A stretch of 64,000 nt of DNA, from positions 1 through 64,000 of the forward strand of contig NZ_JAJGSX010000002.1 of assembly GCF_021245725.1 (NCBI RefSeq), written 5' to 3'. How positions within the stretch are numbered: position 1 is the stretch's first letter; each line of letters begins with the position of its first letter. Below, one piece after another: positions 33,460 to 40,723 of this stretch. Source of the stretch: Pseudonocardia sp. TRM90224. GTDB taxonomy: Bacteria; Actinomycetota; Actinomycetes; Mycobacteriales; Pseudonocardiaceae. A program made the translations under genes and the position numbers. The notes below the pieces were generated by a model. That model was not told the DNA's origin. It made no database searches and saw nothing but the letters and a program-made list of their open reading frames with translations.

Positions 33460-34183
33460 ACGGCATCCCGCTCGCGGTGATCGTCATGAACTGGACGTTC
33501 GCGTCGAGCGGCAGGCGGGCCATCATCACTACGGCCTCCGCGACGTGCGTGACGTCGAACGTCGGCTCGGGGCGCACCGACCCGTCGGCCTGACGTGCGC
33601 CGACCGCGATACCGGCCGTCATGTCCGTCGCCGCGTTGCCGATGTCGATCTGGCTGCACGCGATCCGGAACGGGCGGCCGTCGAGCGAGAGCGACTTCGT
33701 CATACCGGTGATCGCGTGCTTCGTCGAGGTGTAGGCGGCGCTGCCGGGCCGCGGCGCGTGGGCGGAGATCGAGCCGTTGTTGATGATCCGGCCGCCGCTG
33801 GGGTCCTGCCGCCGCATGGCGGCGAAGGCGGCACGGGCGCAGAGGAACGAGCCGGTCAGGTTGGTGGCGACCGTCGTCAGCCAGCCGTCGACGGGGATCT
33901 CGTCGACCGTCCCGGCCGGGCCGAACGTGCCCGCGTTGTTGAAGAGCAGGTCGACGCGACCCCACCGCTCCTGGATCGCGGCGAACAGCGCGGCGACGGA
34001 CGCCGGGTCGGTGACGTCGGTCACGACGGCGAGCGCGGCGTCCCGACCTGCCCGCACGTCCTCCAAGGTCTCGGCCCTGCGGCCGGCCAGCGCGACGCCG
34101 TAGCCGTCGGCGAGCAACGCCTCCGCCACCGCACGCCCGATCCCGGACCCGGCGCCGGTCACGACGGCTACTTTCTGCGTCAT
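33443..34183 (-). CDS. Short-chain dehydrogenase/reductase
   Basis: This 246-residue classical SDR has the cofactor motif [24 protein letters not shown], catalytic Ser in [18 protein letters not shown] and the Tyr/Lys pair [17 protein letters not shown] at residues 36-37 after the second strand (LAGRRAE) suggests NADP(H). The substrate is unknown. The 3' end overlaps the TetR gene by 17 nt on the opposite strand. Confidence 0.9.
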   Translation of the reverse strand: MTQKVAVVTGAGSGIGRAVAEALLADGYGVALAGRRAETLEDVRAGRDAALAVVTDVTDPASVAALFAAIQERWGRVDLLFNNAGTFGPAGTVDEIPVDGWLTTVATNLTGSFLCARAAFAAMRRQDPSGGRIINNGSISAHAPRPGSAAYTSTKHAITGMTKSLSLDGRPFRIACSQIDIGNAATDMTAGIAVGARQADGSVRPEPTFDVTHVAEAVVMMARLPLDANVQFMTITASGMPFIGRG

Positions 34184-34565
34184 GCCGAGGAGTCTGCCGG
34201 AAAAAGGGGCGGACGCCGCCGCGAGGAGTTGCGGCTCCTCGTGGCGGCGCCCACAAAGGCACCAGACATCGGGTTACCAAGCGTGCAATTTTCGCCGTGA
34301 ATTGTGGTCTCGGCGGCAACGGACGACTACCGCCCGCTGACGCAGACCCACGGCGTTTCAGCCTCATCGCGGCATGCCCCGCGTGGGTGCCCGGTGCTCG
34401 TGCCGGGGAACGCCATCGGGAGGACGGACCTTCTCTGCCGATCCGGCCTTGGCCAATCGGTGTTCCCGTACTCCTCTGTGTACCCGGTCACACCGGTTCG
34501 GGCAAGGGTCGACGGCCTGGTCATCGCCCAGTGAAATTGCCGGTTCCGCGGCTACGGTGGGAGCA
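34184..34565. other. 382-bp intergenic region with a strong hairpin
   Basis: No convincing gene is seen here. It contains a perfect stem, apart from one wobble, GCCGCCGCGAGGAG (34215-34228)/CTCCTCGTGGCGGC (34235-34248) with a 6-bp loop. Further on is a less GC-rich stretch with CAATT-N9-AATTG around 34286-34304, a candidate operator or promoter. It lies between divergent genes, so the hairpin would be in the 5' leader of the minus-strand SDR. Confidence 0.5.
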
Positions 34566-35363
34566 ATGGATCTCCAACTGATCGGCAAGCGCGCCATCGT
34601 CACCGGTGGTAGCAGGGGCATCGGGCTCGCGGTGGCCGAGGCGCTCGCCGCTGAGGGCGCCGACATCGCGCTCGTCGCCCGCAATCCGGAGTCGCTCGAC
34701 GCCGCTGCGCGTCAGGTCGCGGCGCACGGCACCCGCGTGATCGGAGTGGCCGCCGACACCACGAACGACGAGGAGGTGCGCGCCGCCGTCGCGACGGTCG
34801 TCGAGCGGCTCGGCGGGGTCGACGTGCTCGTGAACGCCGCCGCCCGGCCCGCCTCGGCCGCGCCGCAGAGCCCGGCGAGCGCGACGGCCGACGACACGGT
34901 GCGCGTGGAGCTGGAGACCAAGCTGCTCGGCTACCTCCGCTTCGCGCGTGCGGTCGCGCCGCACATGGTGGAGCAGGGCTGGGGCCGGATCATCAACATC
35001 AGCGGGCTCAACGCGCGCATGTCGACGTCGCTCGTCGGCTCGGTGCGCAACGTCGCGGTCGCAGCGATGACCAGTGCGCTCGCCGACGAGCTGGGACCCA
35101 AGGGGGTCACGGTGACCGTCGTGCACCCGGGGGTGACCGTCACGGAGCGGACGCCGCAGATCATCGCCGACATCGCGGCGGCCCGCGGGCTGAGCCACGA
35201 GGCGGCCGAGGAGGCGCTGGTCGCCGGGAACGCCACCGGCCGGCTCATCACCGCGGCCGAGGTCGCCGACGTCGTGACGTTCCTGGCCTCGCCGCGCAGC
35301 GTCGCGATCAACGGCGACGCCGTCGCCGTGGGCGGCGGCGCGCGCGGCGCCACCCACTACTAG
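34566..35363 (+). CDS. SDR-family protein lacking the YxxxK catalytic pair
   Basis: This 265-residue protein has a clear SDR Rossmann fold: AIVTGGSRGIGLAVAEALA, DVLVNAAARP, and IINISGLNARMS with the conserved Ser. Where YxxxK is expected the sequence reads LVGSVRNVAVAAMTSALADE, so both Tyr and Lys are missing. Related SDR-like proteins with S-V-R-N at this place are common and may bind cofactor without classical catalysis. GGSRG favours NADP(H). The stop codon lies 3 bp before palindromic repeat A2. Confidence 0.85.
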   Translation: MDLQLIGKRAIVTGGSRGIGLAVAEALAAEGADIALVARNPESLDAAARQVAAHGTRVIGVAADTTNDEEVRAAVATVVERLGGVDVLVNAAARPASAAPQSPASATADDTVRVELETKLLGYLRFARAVAPHMVEQGWGRIINISGLNARMSTSLVGSVRNVAVAAMTSALADELGPKGVTVTVVHPGVTVTERTPQIIADIAAARGLSHEAAEEALVAGNATGRLITAAEVADVVTFLASPRSVAINGDAVAVGGGARGATHY

Positions 35364-35366
35364 ACC

Positions 35367-35427
35367 GTCGACAACGACGTTTTGGCTGTTGTTAGCGCTC
35401 ACAAACAGCCAGAACGTCGTTGTCGAC
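35367..35427. repeat. Palindromic repeat family A, copy A2 (61 bp)
   Basis: Inverted repeat of 61 bp bounded by GTCGAC, with central TTAGCGCTCA. It differs from the reverse complement of A3 at only a few positions. It lies exactly between convergent genes: 3 bp after the SDR stop and 3 bp before the lipoprotein stop (35431). Confidence 0.92.
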
Positions 35428-35430
35428 GCG

Positions 35431-35946
35431 CTACTGGCTGGGGGCTTTTGCTTTGTCGCCCGTCGGGGTCACCGCCCACCAGGTGCCGCCCTCGCCGTGG
35501 TGGCCTGCCGTCTCCAGCCCACCGGTGTCGTCGCGGTGGCGGTAGAGCGGCCAGCCGGCGAGCGTGAGCTGGGTCGAGCCGTCGGCCCGCTGGACCGTGC
35601 CGACCGCCGCCTTCGCGACGCCGAGCAGCTCGGGCTCCTGGCCGGGCTCGACGGTCAGCGGCTGCCAGGTCTCCGCGCACGGGCCGGCGCAGTTCGAGGT
35701 CGGCGGTGCGGAGCTGTCGGCGTCGGAGCGGTACACCAGCCGTCCGGCGCCGTCGGTGGCGATGACGCCGAGGGGGCCGCTCTGCACGGCGTAGAGGGCG
35801 GGCAGCACGACCCCGTTGCCGCCGTGCCCACCGTGGCCACCACCACCGCCATCGGCGGACGCGGCTGCCGGGGCAGGGGCCGGGGGATCGGCGGCACCGC
35901 CGCACCCGGCGAGTACGAGCAGCGCTGCGAGCAGCAGGAGACGCAT
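35431..35946 (-). CDS. Secreted lipoprotein with COG4315-type repeat domains
   Basis: This 171-residue protein has a lipoprotein signal MRLLLLAALLVLAGCGG, a Gly/His-rich linker (GGGGGHGGHGGNG) and two copies of a short repeat. The first reads GVIATDGAGRLVYRSDADSS followed by CAGPCAETWQPL; the second is GTVQRADGSTQLTLAGWPLY, then RHRDDTGG. This is the predicted lipoprotein family with conserved Cys, of unknown role and possibly heme- or redox-related. ATG 35946 gives the signal peptide and has GGAG upstream. Confidence 0.85.
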   Translation of the reverse strand: MRLLLLAALLVLAGCGGAADPPAPAPAAASADGGGGGHGGHGGNGVVLPALYAVQSGPLGVIATDGAGRLVYRSDADSSAPPTSNCAGPCAETWQPLTVEPGQEPELLGVAKAAVGTVQRADGSTQLTLAGWPLYRHRDDTGGLETAGHHGEGGTWWAVTPTGDKAKAPSQ

Positions 35947-36022
35947 GGGCTCCACCGTGCCCCGCCGCCATCGGGAAGGACCCCGTCCGTCGACGTCCGG
36001 CACACATTTCGCTGCGAACGCA

Positions 36023-36096
36023 CGAACTTCCCCACCGTTTGGCCTACTTGCACACCTCCGAGGGCGTGCAGGTTGGCAAAACGGTGGGGAAGTTCG
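36023..36096. repeat. Palindromic repeat family B, copy B2
   Basis: Outer arms CGAACTTCCCCACCGTTT / AAACGGTGGGGAAGTTCG match exactly; the inner part contains CCTACTTGCA / GTGCAGGTTGG. This copy is unusual because both flanking genes are on the minus strand: it follows the DUF1707 gene stop (36099) by 2 bp and lies 77 bp upstream of the lipoprotein start. Confidence 0.9.
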
Positions 36097-36098
36097 GG

Positions 36099-36752
36099 TC
36101 AGTCGTCGTCGTCGCGGTCGCGATCCCGGTCGCGGTCGTTGTCCTGCGGCCTCGGCTCGCCCTGCCGCATGACGTCGAAGCTGCCGAACATGCCCTTCGC
36201 GTCGACGACGACCTCGCGCTGGCCGGCCGCGGGTGTGCAGGCGAGGTCGCAGTGGGTGCTGCCGAAGATCGTCACGCCTTCGGTGCGCGCGTAGGTGTCG
36301 GGCGGGATGATCACCGTCGTCTCCCCGAACAGCGTGCCGACCTCGACCCGGTCGTCACCGGGCGCGACCACGACCGGACGGTCCCCGAAAATCGTCAAGC
36401 CGTCGGCGGCGCCGACCACCCTCGTGCCCGCGAAGACGACACCCGCGATGACCGCGAGCCCGAGCACCCCGGCGCCGAGGCGTTGGCGCATCGGCACCAC
36501 CGGACGAGCGGGCTTCGCGACGGCTGCGGGTTGTTGGGCCGCCAGCACGCCGGTGGCGTTCGGCAGGTCCCTGATCAGCACGTCGAGCTCGCTGCGGGTG
36601 CGCGCCGCCCAGCACTTCGCCGCTCGCTCGTCGTACTCGGTGAGGGTGAGAACGCCGTCGCCGTGCGCTGCCTGGAGCAGGGAGTCCACCTCTCGGCGTT
36701 CCTTGTCACCGACACGGATCTCTGGCAGCGGGGGTTCCACGGCGTCCATCAT
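36099..36752 (-). CDS. DUF1707 / cell-wall-stress-type membrane protein
   Basis: This 217-residue protein has an N-terminal DUF1707 domain (IRVGDKERREVDSLLQAAHG, then LTLTEYDERA), one membrane span (LGAGVLGLAVIAGVVFAG) and a C-terminal beta-rich domain like the LiaF C-terminus (GLTIFGDRPVVV, VEVGTLFGETTVIIPPD, GVTIFGSTHC). The extreme C-terminus is an alternating Asp/Arg run (DRDRDRDRDDDD). It probably monitors envelope stress, but the role is unproven. Its stop lies 2 bp from repeat B2. Confidence 0.85.
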   Translation of the reverse strand: MMDAVEPPLPEIRVGDKERREVDSLLQAAHGDGVLTLTEYDERAAKCWAARTRSELDVLIRDLPNATGVLAAQQPAAVAKPARPVVPMRQRLGAGVLGLAVIAGVVFAGTRVVGAADGLTIFGDRPVVVAPGDDRVEVGTLFGETTVIIPPDTYARTEGVTIFGSTHCDLACTPAAGQREVVVDAKGMFGSFDVMRQGEPRPQDNDRDRDRDRDDDD

Positions 36753-36854
36753 CGCCTAAGCGGAAGCGGAAGGTCTCCGGGCGATCCCTGGTTTCTGTCG
36801 ATCCGGGCGGCGGCCGTTCGTGTAGGGGGTGCACCTACCGACGAGAGGACCACG

Positions 36855-37223
36855 ATGACCCAGTACCTGCTCAGCATCTACCAGCCCGACGGCCCCGCCC
36901 CCGACCCCGAGTTCCTCGAACCGGTCATGCGCGACGTCGAGACGTGGAACCGCGAGGTGCGGGCGGCGAACGCCTGGGTGTTCAGCGGTGGCCTGCACCC
37001 GGCGAGCACCTCGACCGTCCTGCGGGTGAAGGACGGCGACGAGCTGATGACCGACGGCCCGTTCACGGAGGGCAAGGAGCACCTCGGCGGGTTCACCGTG
37101 ATCTCCGCGCCCGACCTGGACGCGGCGCTCGGGTGGGCGCGCAAGCTCGCGGCCGCGACGACGCTCCCGATCGAGGTGCGGCCGCTCTTCGACGATGCCG
37201 ACGGATCGTGCGAGGGCTCGTGA
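36855..37223 (+). CDS. YciI-like DGPF-domain protein
   Basis: This 122-residue protein matches the YCII/DGPF family: MTQYLLSIYQPDG, then FSGGLHPASTSTVLRVKDG and the defining TDGPFTEGKEHLGGF, with a closing IEVRPLF. Such proteins are encoded next to ECF42 sigma factors. The stop overlaps the sigma gene start (GTGA), so the two are translationally coupled. The role is unknown; a partner or sensor for the sigma factor is suggested by linkage. Confidence 0.9.
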   Translation: MTQYLLSIYQPDGPAPDPEFLEPVMRDVETWNREVRAANAWVFSGGLHPASTSTVLRVKDGDELMTDGPFTEGKEHLGGFTVISAPDLDAALGWARKLAAATTLPIEVRPLFDDADGSCEGS

Positions 37224-38461
37224 TCGAACGGATCTACCGCGAGGAGTACGGCCGCGCGGTGGCGGTGCTGACCCGCGTCTTCGGCGACATCGACATCGCC
37301 GAGGAGGCGGTGCAGGAGGCGTTCGCCGCCGCCGTGCAGCGCTGGCCGCACGACGGCCTCCCGCCCAGCCCGGCCGGCTGGATCATCACGACCGCCCGCA
37401 ACCGGGCCGTCGACCGGTTGCGGCGCGAGTCGAAGCGCACCGAGCGGCACATCGCGGCGATGTCGCTCGATGCCGCTGCTCCCACGGAGACAGAAGCGGA
37501 AGCGAATGCGGAGGAGGGACCCGTGCAGGACGACCGGCTCCGCATGATCTTCACCTGCTGCCACCCGTCGCTGGCGCCGAACGTGCAGGTCGCGCTCACG
37601 TTGCGGCTGCTCGGCGGCCTCACCACCGCGGAGATCGCACACGCGTTCGTCGTCTCCGAGGCGACGATGGCGCAGCGGCTGGTCCGGGCGAAGGGCAAGA
37701 TCCGGGCGGCGCGGATCCCGTATCGCGTCCCCTTCGAGGCCGACCTGCCGGATCGGGTCGGCGGGGTGCTCCGCACGCTGTACCTGATCTTCAACGAGGG
37801 CTACACGGCCAGCGCGGGCGACCGGCTCGTCAGGGACGACCTCTGCGCGGAGGCGATCCGACTCGCCCGGCTGCTCGCGCAGCTCATGCCGGACGAGCCG
37901 GAGGTGCTCGGCCTGCTCGGACTCATGCTGCTGATCGACTCGCGACGGGCGGCCCGCACCACGGCGGACGGCGAGCTGGTGGTGCTCGCCGAGCAGGACC
38001 GCCGGCTGTGGGATCGGAAGCTGATCGAGGAAGGGCACCGGATCGTCCGCGCCTGCCTGCGCCGCGACCGGCCCGGCCCGTACCAGCTCCAGGCCGCGAT
38101 CAACGCCGTCCACGCGGACGCGCCGGCAGCCGAGGAGACCGACTGGCGCCAGATCCTCGCCCTCTACGACCAGCTGCTGCGGTTCACGCCGACGCCGGTC
38201 GTCGCGCTGCACCGCGCGGTGGCACTGGCCGAGGTCGAGGGGCCCGCCGCCGCGCTCGCGGTCGTCGAGGCGCCGGACGTGGCCGGGCCGATGGCACGAC
38301 AGCATCTGCTGCACGCCGTGCGGGCCGATCTCCTGCGCAGGTCCGGACGCCCGGCCGAGGCCGCCGACGCGTACCGCGCCGCGCTCGACCGGGCCGACAA
38401 CGCCGCGGAGCGGACCTTCCTGGAGGGCAGGCTCGCGGACCTGCATCCGTCGATCGGTTGA
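37220..38461 (+). CDS. ECF42-type RNA polymerase sigma factor with long C-terminal extension
   Basis: This 413-residue protein has region 2 (residues 1-70: FGDIDIAEEAVQEAFAAAVQ, WIITTARNRAVDRLRRES) and region 4 (about 105-165: VALTLRLLGGLTTAEIAHAF, MAQRLVRAKGKIR). A large helical C-terminal region follows (RTLYLIFNEGYTASAGD; PGPYQLQAAINAVHADA), which contains TPR-like repeats. The extension is the hallmark of ECF42 and is thought to replace an anti-sigma. It is coupled to the YciI-like gene upstream. Confidence 0.92.
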   Translation: MIERIYREEYGRAVAVLTRVFGDIDIAEEAVQEAFAAAVQRWPHDGLPPSPAGWIITTARNRAVDRLRRESKRTERHIAAMSLDAAAPTETEAEANAEEGPVQDDRLRMIFTCCHPSLAPNVQVALTLRLLGGLTTAEIAHAFVVSEATMAQRLVRAKGKIRAARIPYRVPFEADLPDRVGGVLRTLYLIFNEGYTASAGDRLVRDDLCAEAIRLARLLAQLMPDEPEVLGLLGLMLLIDSRRAARTTADGELVVLAEQDRRLWDRKLIEEGHRIVRACLRRDRPGPYQLQAAINAVHADAPAAEETDWRQILALYDQLLRFTPTPVVALHRAVALAEVEGPAAALAVVEAPDVAGPMARQHLLHAVRADLLRRSGRPAEAADAYRAALDRADNAAERTFLEGRLADLHPSIG

Positions 38462-38519
38462 TCCAGCTCGGTCCGACCGAAGGATCCGGAGACGGCACGG
38501 CTGCGGCAACACTCCACGC

Positions 38520-39221
38520 ATGGCCCGTTCGGATCTCCTGGTCTCGGCGCTACCGCCCACCACGTTCGTGCTGGTCAACTCGATGTTCGGGTTGACGGCC
38601 GGCATCGTCGCCGCCCTCGCGGCCGCCGTGGGGACGGTGGTGCACCGCGCAATGCGGCGGCTGGCGCTGCAGCCCACGATCGGCGGGTTCGTCGGTGTCG
38701 GCATCTCGGGGTTCGTCGCCTACCAGACCGGAACGGCAACGGGTTACTTCCTCACCGACATCTGGACCGGCACCATCTGCTTCTGCGTGCTCGTCGTCTC
38801 GATCCTGGTGCGGTTCCCGCTGGTCGGCGTCATCTGGAGCGTCATGAACCGGGCGCCGATGCACTGGCGGCGCCACCGCGGGGCGCGGTTCGCCTACGAC
38901 GTCGCGACCGCGTCGGCAGCGGTGATCGCGGGCGCCCGGGTCGTCGTGCAGACCTGGCTGTACGGGGAGGACCTCGCCGGCTGGATGGCGGCCGCCAAGA
39001 TCGCGATGGGCGTGCCGCTGTCGGCGGTCGCGCTCGGGATCGCGGTGTGGGCGGTGCGGCGCGCGGACCGTCAGCTCTCGACCTCGGCCCACTCCCGCGA
39101 CCAGCGGTCGAGCGGCTCGATCGCGGTGCTGAGCGAGCCGCCGATCGGCGTCAGCTCGTACGAACCCTCGGAGGAACGCGCGAGCAGTCCAGCCGACTCC
39201 AGCTCGCGCAGCCGCTCGTAG
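38520..39221 (+). CDS. DUF3159 membrane protein with overrun C-terminus
   Basis: This 233-residue protein has about five hydrophobic segments and a pattern known for DUF3159 (TIGGFVGVGISGFVAYQTG, ATGYFLTDIWTG, RAPMHWRRHRGARFAYDVAT). The conserved part ends near residue 183 (VWAVRRADRQ). The last 50 residues (STSAHSRDQRSSGSIAVLSE...) are Ser-rich and encoded antisense to the HxlR regulator, which suggests that the original stop was lost and the frame now runs on to 39221. The function is unknown. Confidence 0.78.
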   Translation: MARSDLLVSALPPTTFVLVNSMFGLTAGIVAALAAAVGTVVHRAMRRLALQPTIGGFVGVGISGFVAYQTGTATGYFLTDIWTGTICFCVLVVSILVRFPLVGVIWSVMNRAPMHWRRHRGARFAYDVATASAAVIAGARVVVQTWLYGEDLAGWMAAAKIAMGVPLSAVALGIAVWAVRRADRQLSTSAHSRDQRSSGSIAVLSEPPIGVSSYEPSEERASSPADSSSRSRS

Positions 39222-39409
39222 AGCACGGAGGACGAGAGGCCGTCGCATCGTGCGAGCAGGGCACGGGGCCCGAGCGGGCCGTCCCGCAGCTCCCAGAGCA
39301 CCCGCAGCGCCCACCTGCGGCCGAGCAGGTCGAGCGCCGCCATCAGCGGGCGTCCGGTGGTGGATCCGCGCACCGGTCGCCCCGGCCTCGGCACTTCCGA
39401 TCGGCCCAT
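39071..39409 (-). CDS. HxlR-family transcriptional regulator
   Basis: This 112-residue winged-helix protein has LDLLGRRWALRVLWELRDGP, SSSVLYERLRELESAGLLAR and SYELTPIGGSL, all classical HxlR features. HxlR proteins sense aldehydes, quinones or oxidants and usually control a neighbouring oxidoreductase. It is divergent from the CMD-family gene across a 93-bp region containing a palindromic site. Its 3' 151 nt overlap the DUF3159 gene in antisense. Confidence 0.9.
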   Translation of the reverse strand: MGRSEVPRPGRPVRGSTTGRPLMAALDLLGRRWALRVLWELRDGPLGPRALLARCDGLSSSVLYERLRELESAGLLARSSEGSYELTPIGGSLSTAIEPLDRWSREWAEVES

Positions 39410-39441
39410 GTGATCACCGTCTCGAACCGTGTGGCGTTGCT

Positions 39442-39473
39442 GGAACCGAAACGATACCGTCGTTCTGGTTTCC
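39442..39473. promoter_or_regulatory. HxlR operator candidate
   Basis: GGAACCGAAACGA (39442-39454) and TCGTTCTGGTTTCC (39460-39473) form an imperfect inverted repeat around TACCG. A second CCGAAACGA follows at 39472-39480. It lies 30-60 bp upstream of both divergent starts. Confidence 0.6.
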
Positions 39474-39502
39474 GAAACGAACGAGTCGACCAGGAGGACC
39501 CA

Positions 39503-40075
39503 GTGCCGCAGCGCATCTCACCGCTGTCCGAGCCGTACGCCCCGGAGGCCGCCGCGCACCTCGCCGCGATGATGCCACCTGGCGAGGAGCCGATCCGGCT
39601 CTTCCGGACGTTCGCCAAGAACCTGCCGATGACGGCCGGGCTGCGGCCCTGGGGCGAGTACTACCTCAGCAAACAGCTCGCCCTGACCATGCGCGACCGC
39701 GAGCTGATCATCGACCGCACGACGGCGTGGTGCAGCTGCGAGTACGAGTGGGGCGTCCACATCGCGCGCTTCGCCGATCGCGTCGGGCTCACCGGAGAGC
39801 AGGTCGCCTCGCTGACCTACGGCGTACCGGGCGACCCGTGCTGGAGCCGGCACGATGCGATCGTGATCGAGGCCGTCGACTCGCTGCTCGCGACGTCGGC
39901 GATCGACGACTCGCTCTGGTCGGCGCTCTCGGTGGAGCTCGACGAGCCGCAGATCCTCGACCTGTGCCTGCTGACGGGCTGGTACCAGGCCATCAGCTAC
40001 GCGGCCAACGCCGCGGGTGTCGAGCGCGAGCCGTGGGCGCCGCGGTTCGACGACGTCAGGCGAACAAGCGCGTGA
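39503..40075 (+). CDS. Carboxymuconolactone decarboxylase (CMD/AhpD-fold) family protein
   Basis: This 190-residue all-helical protein has the CMD motif RTTAWCSCEYEWGVHIARFA, with Cys-Ser-Cys-Glu and a His at the redox/acid position. The CEYEWGVH form is common in actinobacterial CMD proteins of unknown function; decarboxylase or peroxidase-partner activities are both possible. GTG 39503 has CAGGAGGA upstream. It is the divergent partner of HxlR and so probably responds to an oxidant or electrophile. It overlaps the next TetR gene by 20 nt at the 3' end. Confidence 0.87.
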   Translation: MPQRISPLSEPYAPEAAAHLAAMMPPGEEPIRLFRTFAKNLPMTAGLRPWGEYYLSKQLALTMRDRELIIDRTTAWCSCEYEWGVHIARFADRVGLTGEQVASLTYGVPGDPCWSRHDAIVIEAVDSLLATSAIDDSLWSALSVELDEPQILDLCLLTGWYQAISYAANAAGVEREPWAPRFDDVRRTSA

Positions 40076-40646
40076 GCAAGGTGTCGAGCGCGGCCTGACC
40101 ACGTGCGACCGCCGCGCGGGTGTCGTCGGAGCGGGTGATCAGCAACGCGGCCTCGCTCGCGGCGGCCAGCACCATGTGCGCCATCACGTCCACCTGCGCG
40201 GGCTCGATCCGCCCAACCGCTGCGATCCGCTCGATGTTCAGCCGCAAGCCGCTGAGCAGGTACTTCTCGTCCAGCTCGCGCCAGCGCGTCCAGCCCAGTA
40301 CGGCCGGCGGGTCGAGCAGGACCACCCGTTGGACGTCGGTCTCGAGGATCGAGTCGAGCCACGCCGCGCACCCCGCACGCAGGCTGGCGACCGGATCGGC
40401 GGCCTTCGCGCGCGCGGCCTTCGCGACCTCCTGCGCGATCCGCGCGATCTCCCGCTCCAGCACCGCGTCGAACAGGGCCTCCTTCGACGCGAAGTGGTGG
40501 TAGAGCGCCCCGCGCGCGACGCCGGCGGCTTCCAGCACCGCGCCGATCGACGTCCCGTCGTACCCGTGCTCACCGAAAAGGCCGCGCGCCACGGCCACCA
40601 GACCCTCGCGGGTGGTGCGGCCGCGCTCCACTCGTCCGTCGACCAT
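40056..40646 (-). CDS. TetR-family repressor
   Basis: This 196-residue protein has a typical TetR helix-turn-helix (ARGLFGEHGYDGTSIGAVLE, AAGVARGALYHHFASKEALF) and a C-terminal WLDSILETDVQRVVLLDPPA often seen in the AcrR-like group. It is divergent from an alpha/beta hydrolase with a perfect 20-bp inverted repeat in between, which is almost certainly its operator. It is probably autoregulated and controls the hydrolase. Confidence 0.92.
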   Translation of the reverse strand: MVDGRVERGRTTREGLVAVARGLFGEHGYDGTSIGAVLEAAGVARGALYHHFASKEALFDAVLEREIARIAQEVAKAARAKAADPVASLRAGCAAWLDSILETDVQRVVLLDPPAVLGWTRWRELDEKYLLSGLRLNIERIAAVGRIEPAQVDVMAHMVLAAASEAALLITRSDDTRAAVARGQAALDTLLTRLFA

Positions 40647-40659
40647 GCCGGGACTCTAG

Positions 40660-40707
40660 ACCAACCGACTGTCGGTCTGTTAGAAATCAGACCGACAGTC
40701 GGTTGGT
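40660..40707. promoter_or_regulatory. Perfect 20-bp inverted repeat, TetR operator
   Basis: ACCAACCGACTGTCGGTCTG (40660-40679) and its exact reverse complement (40688-40707) are separated by TTAGAAAT. Each arm contains its own palindrome CCGAC-N-GTCGG, so two TetR dimers could bind. It covers the divergent promoters, 14 bp from the TetR start and 17 bp from the hydrolase start. Confidence 0.88.
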
Positions 40708-40723
40708 TTTTCAGGAGGCACCC

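Noticed and set aside
34297..34581. Possible 94-residue gene in the 34.2-34.6 kb gap
   Set aside because: It has no ribosome binding site or recognisable protein pattern, codon use is atypical, and it overlaps the real SDR start.
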